In this document: one piece after another, positions 1 through 5,374 of the stretch
Position numbering within the stretch: position 1 is the first letter of the stretch
Layout of the letters: the number at the start of each line of letters is the position of its first letter
NCBI GenBank assembly: GCA_040255215.1
Contig: JBDZUM010000174.1
Span: 1-5,378 of the forward strand
Length of the DNA stretch: 5,378 bases
Direction of reading: 5' to 3'
Source: JAQSWP01 sp040255215
Lineage (GTDB): Bacteria > Pseudomonadota > Alphaproteobacteria > Reyranellales > JAQSWP01
Translations under genes and position numbers: made by a program
Notes under the pieces: model-generated
Told to the model about the DNA's origin: nothing
The model's database searches: none
Seen by the model: the letters and a program-made list of their open reading frames with translations, nothing else

Positions 1-4
1 GCAA

Positions 5-79
5 TGGTGGGCGCGACAGGGATTGAACCTGTGACCCCTACCATGTCAAGGTAGTGCTCTCCCGCTGAGCTACGCGCCC
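5..79 (-). tRNA. tRNA-Val (anticodon GAC)
   Basis: Read on the minus strand this folds as a complete cloverleaf. The acceptor stem is GGGCGCG paired with CGCGCCC, the D arm contains GCTC and GAGC, and the anticodon stem is CTACC/GGTAG around the loop TTGACAT, which puts GAC at the anticodon. The T arm is ACAGG-TTCAATC-CCTGT. The discriminator is A (position 8) and the CCA end is encoded in the DNA (positions 7 to 5). GAC reads the valine codons GUC and GUU. The gene is transcribed leftward, divergent from the hydrolase gene on its right. Confidence 0.97.
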
Positions 80-114
80 TCGCTGCCCGCCTTCCGGCCG
101 GCGCAAGCGGGCGC

Positions 115-142
115 AGTATGGTCAAAAATCGGGCCATTGCAA
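115..142 (-). promoter_or_regulatory. Putative promoter of the tRNA-Val gene
   Basis: On the minus strand a -10-like CATACT lies at 120-115 and a -35-like TTGCAA (within CTTGCAA) at 142-137, with a 16-base spacer. Transcription would begin near 108, giving a leader of roughly 30 bases before the mature tRNA. The elements are imperfect matches, and the assignment rests mainly on their position and spacing upstream of a stable RNA gene. Confidence 0.4.
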
Positions 143-152
143 GCCCGGCCTT

Positions 153-171
153 GCCCCACATTCCGTGGGGC
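153..171. repeat. Short perfect dyad flanked by direct repeats
   Basis: GCCCCAC and GTGGGGC form a 7-base stem around the loop ATTCC. The 7-base direct repeat GCCTTGC occurs at 148-154 and 170-176, overlapping the two edges. A second dyad, TGCCGCA/TGCGGCA, follows at 180-201. No T-tract follows on either strand, so these are not convincing intrinsic terminators. They lie in the divergent gap between the tRNA and the hydrolase gene and could be regulatory or simply products of GC-rich sequence. Confidence 0.35.
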
Positions 172-247
172 CTTGCGCCTGCCGCAACGGCCTCTGCGGC
201 AAGGTTTGGATGACACAATCGGGGTTTCGGGCTAATCGTTGCGGACG

Positions 248-1123
248 ATGAACAGTCTTGCCCCGGCGCGCCTGGAACCGCCCTTCGAGATCGTCGCGCC
301 CCCGGAGCAGACCGCGGCGCTGGTCGTGGCCTCGCCGCATTCCGGCGACCGCTACCCGCCCGACTTCGTCTCCCGCTCGCGGCTCGACTTCGCCACCCTG
401 CGGCGCTCGGAAGACAGCTTCGTCGACGCCCTGTTCGCCGCCGCGCCTGACCATGGCGCGCCGCTGCTGCGCGCGCTCTTCCCCCGCGCCTATATCGACC
501 CCAACCGCGAGGCCTTCGAGCTCGACCCGGCCATGTTCGATGGCAAGCTGCCCGACTACGTCAATTCGCGCTCGCCGCGGGTCGCCGCCGGGCTCGGCAC
601 CATCGCCCGCGTCGTCGCCAACGGCGAGGCGATCTACCGCGGCAAGCTCGATTTCGCCGAAGCCGAGCGCCGCGTGGCCCAGTGCTACCGGCCCTACCAC
701 CAGGCGCTGCGCGGCCTGATCGACCGCACCCGCGCCCGCTTCGGCGTCGCCACCCTGATCGACTGCCATTCCATGCCGTCGGTCGGCGGCCCGATGGAGC
801 GCGATCCGGGCGCCAACCGGGTCGAGTTCATCCTCGGCGATTGCCACGGCGTTTCGTGCGACCGCCGCCTGATCGATCTCGCCGACCGCATGCTGCGCTC
901 GCTGGGCTATGCGGTGGCGCGCAACGCGCCCTACTCCGGCGGCTTCACCACCCAGCATTACGGCCGTCCGGCCGAGCGCGTGCACGCGCTGCAGATCGAG
1001 ATCAACCGCGCCATCTACATGGACGAGGCGAGCTACACGCCGCTGCCCGGCTTCCAGGCGCTGCAGCGCGATCTCGCCACCCTGCTGGAAGCGGTGGCGG
1101 CGCTGGACCTGTCGCAACCCTGA
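248..1123 (+). CDS. N-formylglutamate amidohydrolase family protein
   Basis: This 291-residue protein belongs to the N-formylglutamate amidohydrolase (FGase, HutG-like) family. Those metal-dependent enzymes release formate from N-formyl amino acids such as N-formyl-L-glutamate, the last step of one histidine-degradation route. Visible family motifs are SPHSGD (residues 29-34), ED (55-56), YIDPNRE (82-88), LIDCHSMPS (170-178), GGFTTQHYGRP (231-241) and LQIEINR (248-254); the conserved His, Asp and Glu residues in them probably bind the metal. There is no signal peptide, so it should be cytoplasmic. I chose the ATG at 248; a TTG at 239 in the same frame would add three residues, and neither has a strong Shine-Dalgarno sequence. 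No other histidine-utilisation gene is visible, so the true substrate may be a different N-acyl or N-formyl amino acid. The acetyltransferase gene starts 17 bases after its stop, which suggests co-transcription. The family assignment is firm; the substrate is inferred. Confidence 0.9.
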   Translation: MNSLAPARLEPPFEIVAPPEQTAALVVASPHSGDRYPPDFVSRSRLDFATLRRSEDSFVDALFAAAPDHGAPLLRALFPRAYIDPNREAFELDPAMFDGKLPDYVNSRSPRVAAGLGTIARVVANGEAIYRGKLDFAEAERRVAQCYRPYHQALRGLIDRTRARFGVATLIDCHSMPSVGGPMERDPGANRVEFILGDCHGVSCDRRLIDLADRMLRSLGYAVARNAPYSGGFTTQHYGRPAERVHALQIEINRAIYMDEASYTPLPGFQALQRDLATLLEAVAALDLSQP

Positions 1124-1140
1124 CAGCGGAAGCCCCGGCC

Positions 1141-1665
1141 ATGGCCGACCCGATCCTGCGCGACGCCGCCGAAACCGACATTCCCGCCATCGCCGAAATC
1201 TACGCCCATCACGTGCTGCACGGCCTGGCCTCGTTCGAGGAAGTCGCGCCCGATGCCGCCGAGATGGCCGCCCGCTTCGCCGCCCTGAAGGCGAAGTCGA
1301 TGCCTTATATATGCGTGACGGCAGGCGACCGTATCCTGGGCTACGCCTATGCCGGCCCCTACCGCCCGCGCATCGCCTATCGCCATACCGTCGAGGATTC
1401 GATCTACCTCGCCCCCGGCCAGGAAGGCCGCGGCCTGGGCCGCCTGCTGCTGGCCGAGCTGATCGGCCGCTGCACCGCCATGGGAGTGCGCCAGATGGTG
1501 GCGGTGATCGGCGACAGCGGCAATGCCGGCTCGATCGGCCTGCACCGCGCTTTGGGCTTCCGCGAAATCGGCACCTTGCGCTCGGTGGGCTTCAAGTTCG
1601 GCCGCTGGGTCGACAGCGTCTTCATGCAGCGCGCGCTCGGCGAGGGCGACACGACGCTTCCCTGA
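1141..1665 (+). CDS. GNAT N-acetyltransferase, phosphinothricin/methionine sulfoximine type
   Basis: This 174-residue protein is a GNAT-fold acetyltransferase most like the Pat/Bar and MnaT (YncA) group, which transfers acetyl from acetyl-CoA to the amino group of phosphinothricin, methionine sulfoximine, methionine sulfone and related compounds. Telling segments are GYAYAGPYRPRIAYRHTVED (67-86), with Glu85 at the position of the family's catalytic Glu; the acetyl-CoA pyrophosphate loop EGRGLGR (95-101); SIGLHRALGF (131-140), with His135 at the family's conserved His; and VGFKFGRWVDSVFMQ (149-163). The first position of the usual Q/RxxGxG motif is Glu here, with Gln one residue earlier. The ATG at 1141 is preceded by GCGGAAG, a reasonable ribosome binding site about 10 bases upstream. 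Length is normal for the family and no export signal is seen. It lies close behind the hydrolase gene. The natural substrate is probably an amino-acid analogue, but this cannot be read from the sequence. Confidence 0.92.
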   Translation: MADPILRDAAETDIPAIAEIYAHHVLHGLASFEEVAPDAAEMAARFAALKAKSMPYICVTAGDRILGYAYAGPYRPRIAYRHTVEDSIYLAPGQEGRGLGRLLLAELIGRCTAMGVRQMVAVIGDSGNAGSIGLHRALGFREIGTLRSVGFKFGRWVDSVFMQRALGEGDTTLP

Positions 1666-2077
1666 CGCCGGCCTGCCCTGAACGCTGTTCGGCGCAAACC
1701 GCTGCTGCGGCCGCGAGCCGCCCGTAGCGCCGCCGCCACACCGGCCGGCCATCGCGTCGCACCCCGCCTGCCGGCTGCGCTTGCCTCTTGAAGCCGCCAT
1801 CGGCCGCGCCATACTTCGCTCCGGCCGACGATCGGCGCCGGCAGGCCGGCACCGAGGAAACCGCCGGTCCGTTCCTTGGGGGGATGCGCGTCGCCATGGG
1901 CGGCCGACGCGCCGAAGGCTTGAGCGGGGCCTGCGTCCTTGCGACGCGGAACCGCCAACAATCGAGCGCGTTTTTGCCCTGACGCCGTCACGATTTGGGC
2001 GCACCAGACGACTGGTCCCCACCGTGCCGCGTTCGATCCGCAGCTCCCGATCAGATATCGCCCATCCGATACCGCCC
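1666..2077. other. Long GC-rich intergenic region with several dyads
   Basis: No convincing gene lies in these 412 bases. Open frames on both strands have arginine/alanine/proline-rich, low-complexity translations and no recognisable domain. Four potential hairpins follow one another: TCGGCCG/CGGCCGA (1800-1806 and 1822-1828), CGGCGCCGG/CCGGCACCG with one mismatch (1833-1841 and 1846-1854), GCGCGTCG/CGACGCGC (1886-1893 and 1905-1912) and GCGTC/GACGC (1933-1937 and 1943-1947). A short ACCAG/CTGGT dyad is at 2003-2016. There is no clear T-tract terminator after the acetyltransferase gene and no strong sigma70 promoter. The promoter of the glucan synthase gene should lie in the right-hand part. 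Confidence 0.5.
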
Positions 2078-2079
2078 AT
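2054..2079 (+). repeat. 12-base tandem direct repeat covering the start codon
   Basis: GATATCGCCCAT (2054-2065) is repeated as GATACCGCCCAT (2068-2079), with 11 of 12 bases identical and a 14-base period. The second copy runs into the chosen ATG (2078-2080) of the glucan synthase gene. No Shine-Dalgarno sequence is present in this stretch, so the repeat takes up the space where one would be expected. It could be an operator or a local duplication. Confidence 0.5.
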
Positions 2080-4717
2080 GTTCCGAGTTTCAGCGCTGGT
2101 CTGTCTTGCCCTGGTGATCGCCGCGACGGTGTTCGGCTGGCGCGCCATCGACCGGGTCGACGACTCCATCGTGTCGATCGAAGGGCCGATCAACGGCGTC
2201 TCCTTCTCCCCCTACCAGCGCGACCAGGACCCGCAGGAGGATCGCCACCCCTCGATGCAGGACATCGACCGCGACCTCGCCGCGGTCGCCGGCAAGGTGC
2301 GCGCCGTGCGCACCTATTCGACCCTGGACGGGCTCGACAAGGTGCCGGAGCTGGCGGTCAAGTACGACCTGAAGGTCGTGGCCGGCGCCTGGGTCGACAA
2401 CCGCGTGCAGCGCTCCGAGCGCGAGATCGCCAATCTGGTCCGCATGGTCCGCCGCAACCCCGGCACAGTCGAGCGCGTGCTGGTCGGCAACGAGGCCATC
2501 TTGCGCGGCGATCTGCGCGTGCCGCAGCTCGTCAGCTACATCCGCCAGGTCAAGCGCAACGTCAACGTGCCGGTCTCGACCGCCGAGCCGTGGCACGTGT
2601 GGAAGGACGAGAAGGAGCTGGTGCAGGCGGTCGACTACATCGCCATTCACGTCCTGCCCTACTGGGAAGGCATGTCGGTCGATGCGGCGCTGGCCTTCCT
2701 GCTCGAACGCTACAACGAGCTGCGCGAGCTCTACCCGACCAAGCGCATCATCATCACCGAAGTCGGCTGGCCGTCCGACGGCCGCATCCGCCGCGACGCC
2801 GTCGCCAGCCGCGCCAACCAGGCCAAGTTCATGCGCGAGTTCATCGCGCTGGCCCGCGCCAACAACATCGAATATTTCGTCATGGAAGCCTTCGACCAGC
2901 CGTGGAAGCACGGCATCGAAGGCGAGGCCGGCGCCTATTGGGGTCTGCTCGACAGCGACCGGCAGGCGAAGTGGCCGATGCAGGGCCCGGTCGAGAGCCT
3001 GCCGCAATGGCGCACGCTCGCCGCCGCCTCGATCGTGCTGGCCATCGTGCCGCTGCTGGTGTTCTTCCATCGCTGGCGCAACCTGTCGCCGGCCGGCGAG
3101 CTGTTCTTCGCCGCCCTGATCCAGGGCGCGGCCATGCTGCTGGTGTGGACCATCTGGAGCGGCATCTCCGCCTACCAGACCAACGCCATGATCGCCGCCT
3201 GGAGCGTGCTGTTCCTCTGCCTCGCCGGCACCTTGCTGCTGGTGCTGATGCAGGCGCTGGAAATGACCGAGGTGGTGTGGATGCGCAACTGGAAGCGCGT
3301 CTTCCTGCCGGCCAAACCCGAGTCCCGCGCAAACTGGCCCAAGATCTCGCTGCATCTGCCGATCTGCAACGAGCCGCCGCATATGGTGAAGATCTCGCTC
3401 GATGCGCTGGCCAAGCTCGACTACCCGAATTTCGAAGTGCTGGTGATCGACAACAACACCCGCGACGCCGCCACCTGGCGGCCCGTCGAGGCCTATTGCG
3501 CCGAACTCGGCCCGCGCTTCCGTTTCTTCCATCTCGACCACGTCGAGGGCTTCAAGGCCGGCGCGCTCAACTTCGCCCTGCGCCAGACCGCGCCCGATGC
3601 CGAATTCGTCGGGGTGTGCGACAGCGACTACGTCGTCGAGCCCGACTGGCTGAAATCCATCGTCCCCTATTTCGACGACGCCAGGGTCGGCTTCGTCCAG
3701 GCGCCGCAGGACCACCGCGACTGGCCGGGCGAGCCGTTCAAGGAAATGCTGAACTGGGAATATGCCGGCTTCTTCAATATCGGCATGTGCCACCGCAACG
3801 AATACGACGCCATCATCCAGCACGGCACCATGACGGTGATCCGCAAGCAGGCCATCGAGGATGTCGGCATCTGGGCCCAGTGGTGCATCTGCGAGGATTC
3901 GGAGATGGGCCTGCGCCTGATGGAAGGCGGCTGGAAGTCGGTCTACATCAATCACGCCTTCGGCAAGGGCCTGACTCCCGACACCTTCTCCGGCTACAAG
4001 AAGCAGCGCTTCCGCTGGGCCTACGGCGCCATCCAGATCCTCAAGGGCCATTGGCGCCAGATGCTGCTGCCGGGCAGTTCCCTGTCCTGGCGCCAGCGTT
4101 TCCATTTCGTCGCCGGCTGGGCGCCGTGGTTCGCCGACGCCGTCAATCTGATCTTCACCATTGCCTCGGTGCTGTGGGCGATCGGCGTGACGCTGGCCCC
4201 CAACTGGTTCGACCTGCCGCTGGCCCTGTTCCTGGTGCCCACGCTCGGCCTGTTCGTCTTCAAGGTAGTGCACTCCTACGTGCTCTACGCCCAGCGTGTG
4301 CCCTGCAGCTTCGGCCAGCGCATCGGCGCCTCGATCGCCGGCCTGGCGCTGATCTTCACCGTCGGCCGCGCCGTGCTCTACGGCATCTTCACCTCGCGCC
4401 TGCCCTTCATCCGCACGCCCAAGATGGAGAACCGCCCCGCCCTGATCGCCGGCCTGACCATGGCGGCCGAGGAAACCGTGCTGTTCGCCGCGCTGTGGAT
4501 CGCCGCCATCGTGATCTGGACCGTCAACGGTGCGGACGATCCCGAGGCGCGGCTGTGGGCAGTGCTGATGGCGGTGCAGTCCCTGCCCTACGGCGCCGCT
4601 CTCTATCTCTCCATGGTCAACGCACTCTCGACGCTGAAGCAGCAACGCCTCGCCGCCATCGCCGCCCCGACCGACACCGCCATCGCCACCCCCGCTTTGG
4701 CGGCCGCGGCGAGCTAG
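2078..4717 (+). CDS. ndvB: NdvB-like beta-glucan synthase: GH17 domain fused to GT2 glycosyltransferase
   Basis: This 879-residue inner-membrane protein combines two enzymes. A hydrophobic N-terminal segment (about 4-20) is followed by a probably periplasmic GH17 domain (about 35-300) with acid/base Glu139 in VGNEA, nucleophile Glu228 in IITEVGWPSDG, and the family segment MEAFDQPWK (269-277). Membrane segments follow near 313-330, 341-360 and 369-391. Next is a cytoplasmic family 2 glycosyltransferase domain (about 420-665) with Asp458 in VIDNN, DSD (515-517), the ED pair (606-607) and QRFRW (643-647), the processive-synthase signature. About five more membrane segments (680-848) and an Ala-rich tail complete it. 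In Bradyrhizobium and Pseudomonas NdvB, this architecture makes cyclic or periplasmic beta-1,3-glucan from UDP-glucose, and the GH17 part acts as a transglucosylase that branches or closes the chain. I chose the ATG at 2078 because it places the signal anchor at the N terminus. The frame stays open upstream to 1781, with a GTG at 2024, but that extension looks non-coding. No ribosome binding site is evident. The gene symbol is by domain architecture only. Confidence 0.9.
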   Translation: MFRVSALVCLALVIAATVFGWRAIDRVDDSIVSIEGPINGVSFSPYQRDQDPQEDRHPSMQDIDRDLAAVAGKVRAVRTYSTLDGLDKVPELAVKYDLKVVAGAWVDNRVQRSEREIANLVRMVRRNPGTVERVLVGNEAILRGDLRVPQLVSYIRQVKRNVNVPVSTAEPWHVWKDEKELVQAVDYIAIHVLPYWEGMSVDAALAFLLERYNELRELYPTKRIIITEVGWPSDGRIRRDAVASRANQAKFMREFIALARANNIEYFVMEAFDQPWKHGIEGEAGAYWGLLDSDRQAKWPMQGPVESLPQWRTLAAASIVLAIVPLLVFFHRWRNLSPAGELFFAALIQGAAMLLVWTIWSGISAYQTNAMIAAWSVLFLCLAGTLLLVLMQALEMTEVVWMRNWKRVFLPAKPESRANWPKISLHLPICNEPPHMVKISLDALAKLDYPNFEVLVIDNNTRDAATWRPVEAYCAELGPRFRFFHLDHVEGFKAGALNFALRQTAPDAEFVGVCDSDYVVEPDWLKSIVPYFDDARVGFVQAPQDHRDWPGEPFKEMLNWEYAGFFNIGMCHRNEYDAIIQHGTMTVIRKQAIEDVGIWAQWCICEDSEMGLRLMEGGWKSVYINHAFGKGLTPDTFSGYKKQRFRWAYGAIQILKGHWRQMLLPGSSLSWRQRFHFVAGWAPWFADAVNLIFTIASVLWAIGVTLAPNWFDLPLALFLVPTLGLFVFKVVHSYVLYAQRVPCSFGQRIGASIAGLALIFTVGRAVLYGIFTSRLPFIRTPKMENRPALIAGLTMAAEETVLFAALWIAAIVIWTVNGADDPEARLWAVLMAVQSLPYGAALYLSMVNALSTLKQQRLAAIAAPTDTAIATPALAAAAS

Positions 4718-4783
4718 GCCTGCCGCCGGCGCTCCCGGCCTTGCGCGCGACGCCGCCTCTTTGATTTTGGGTTTTCATTTTCT

Positions 4784-4880
4784 GTCACCCCGGGCTTGAC
4801 CCGGGGCCCATACCCGCATCGAACAGGTTGCAGACGCCGTTATGGGTCCCGGGTCTGCGCTGCGCTCCGCCCGGGATGAC
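4784..4880. repeat. Dispersed-type imperfect palindromic repeat (about 97 bases)
   Basis: The left arm (4784-4812) reads GTCACCCCGGGC, a short TTG, then ACCCGGGGCCCATA. The right arm (4841-4880), read on the opposite strand, begins GTCATCCCGGGC and ends ACCCGGGACCCATA, so the two arms match except for single-base changes and a purine/GC-rich insertion of about 14 bases in the right arm. A 28-base unpaired centre separates them. Palindromes of this kind, with CCCGGG cores and GTCAT-like ends, occur in many copies in alphaproteobacterial genomes. Transcribed, it would form a long hairpin 66 bases after the glucan synthase stop and could act as a transcript 3' end or stabiliser; that role is inferred. 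Confidence 0.75.
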
Positions 4881-4897
4881 GGATTTTACATCCTCTC

Positions 4898-4937
4898 ATG
4901 CTGAGGCGCCGGGGCGCAGCCCGGCGTCGCGAAGCAT
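4898..4937. repeat. Second palindromic intergenic repeat element
   Basis: ATGCT (4898-4902) pairs with AGCAT (4933-4937), and inside it CGCCGGG (4907-4913) pairs with CCCGGCG (4920-4926) around a six-base loop. The layout (CATG-CTGAGG, GC-rich stem, GTCGCGAAGCAT) resembles the CATGGTGAGG...CGAACCATG palindromes I recall from Bradyrhizobium/Rhodopseudomonas-type intergenic regions. It lies 17 bases after the larger palindrome, making a cluster of two unrelated elements. Confidence 0.6.
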
Positions 4938-5138
4938 CGGCAACGAAGACCGGGCGCCGTCCTGCCCGAACTGACCCGCCAGTCAGTTTTCCCCGATGCG
5001 ACAAGCGGTCGCCGGCGGGTGCGAGCCCTGCCCATGGCGCCGGCGTCGCGTCCTTGCGCAACGCCGTATCGTCAGTCGAGCAATGCAAATTCACCGCTGC
5101 CCCGCGCCAGTCACAAGTCTCTGAAATACCTTCGTTTT
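4938..5138. other. Intergenic stretch without a convincing gene
   Basis: The frames open here begin inside the palindromic repeats and give arginine/proline/alanine-rich translations without known domains, so I do not call a gene. CGCCGGCG occurs twice (5010-5017 and 5038-5045); it is self-complementary, so the two copies can also pair as a dyad. From about 5095 the base composition becomes clearly more A/T-rich, as expected of a promoter region leading to the elements on the right. Confidence 0.5.
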
Positions 5139-5169
5139 TTGCGTCGCAATATCCCTATTGTGCGGCGCA
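5139..5169. promoter_or_regulatory. Paired TGCG-N-CGCA operator-like dyads
   Basis: TGCGTCGCA (5140-5148) and TGCGGCGCA (5161-5169) are each perfect dyads around one central base. The first extends to TTGCGTCGCAA. Their centres are 21 bases apart, two helical turns, so a dimeric regulator could bind both on one face of the DNA. Over 13 bases the two units match at 11. The half sites TGC-N3-GCA resemble what is known for PhaR, the polyhydroxybutyrate regulator of alphaproteobacteria, but this link is only a suggestion. The pair lies in A/T-richer DNA about 70 bases before the candidate promoter at 5240. Confidence 0.45.
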
Positions 5170-5239
5170 GTATTTATGCCTGACGCCGGTGTTCAAATTT
5201 TCATCTAAGCTGTTGCGAAATAAGGCACAAAAATGAAGC

Positions 5240-5268
5240 TTGAATTCCCTTCGCGCCCGCACCATAGT
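5240..5268 (+). promoter_or_regulatory. Putative sigma70-type promoter of the candidate small RNA
   Basis: TTGAAT (5240-5245, preceded by C as in alphaproteobacterial CTTG-type -35 elements) and CATAGT (5263-5268) are separated by exactly 17 bases. Each matches the consensus at four of six positions. Transcription would start near 5275, directly before the first stem of the structured RNA, and this fit is the strongest support. Confidence 0.5.
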
Positions 5269-5274
5269 TGTCGG

Positions 5275-5374
5275 GACGGCAAACGTCACTCCGGTGACCT
5301 CTTTGTTTGCCGTTGCCCGTCTTGGGCGTTTCCTCCCTAAACTCGGGCCGCACTTCGGTGCGGCCCCTTTTTTT
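5275..5374 (+). ncRNA. Candidate trans-acting small RNA with CCUCCCU loop
   Basis: About 100 bases fold into successive local hairpins. Stem 1 pairs ACGGCAAAC (5276-5284) with GTTTGCCGT (5305-5313), topped by GTCAC/GTGAC (5285-5289 and 5294-5298) with a UCCG tetraloop and a CTCTTT bulge. Stem 2 pairs GCCC with GGGC (5315-5327). A weak GUUU/AAAC stem (5328-5342) displays CCUCCCU, which is complementary to Shine-Dalgarno sequences. A perfect terminator hairpin and a U-tract finish it. Alphaproteobacteria are known to carry small RNAs with CCUCC loops (rhizobial alpha-r families, Rhodobacter CcsR), and the architecture fits. No family match could be tested. A 35-codon frame (5233-5340) overlaps it, but the near-perfect stems favour RNA function. 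Confidence 0.6.
5345..5374 (+). terminator. Rho-independent terminator
   Basis: GGGCCGCAC (5345-5353) and GTGCGGCCC (5358-5366) form a perfect 9-base stem closed by a UUCG tetraloop, followed after one C by seven T residues. The T-tract lies only on the plus-strand 3' side, so it ends rightward transcription. It closes the candidate small RNA immediately upstream. Confidence 0.92.

Noticed and set aside
1781..2077. N-terminal extension of the ndvB-like protein by up to 99 residues
   Set aside because: The extension is arginine/proline-rich and would bury the signal-anchor segment. The ATG at 2078 puts the hydrophobic segment at the N terminus as expected for the family.
1033..2193. Long minus-strand frames across the acetyltransferase gene and the following gap
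   Set aside because: They run antisense to a well-supported gene, are arginine/alanine-rich, and have no recognisable domain or ribosome binding site.
2090..4645. An 851-codon open frame on the minus strand opposite the ndvB-like gene
   Set aside because: Its translation is rich in His, Asp, Gln and Gly with no domain. It is the expected antisense shadow of a long gene with G/C-rich third positions, whereas the plus-strand frame carries complete GH17 and GT2 motifs.
4725..4739. Possible terminator after the ndvB-like gene (GCCGG/CCGGC with a 5-base loop)
   Set aside because: The stem is only five bases and no T-tract follows directly, so it does not meet the standard for an intrinsic terminator.
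4840..5236. Small frames on both strands (84 codons minus, 112 codons plus) between the repeats and the small RNA
   Set aside because: They overlap the palindromic repeats and give compositionally biased translations with no domain; frames of this kind are a common artefact of such repeats.
5233..5340. A 35-codon frame with AAGG seven bases before its ATG
   Set aside because: The peptide has no recognisable feature and its sequence is dominated by the perfect stems of the candidate RNA. The predicted transcription start near 5275 would omit its start codon. It remains a minor alternative if transcription starts further upstream.
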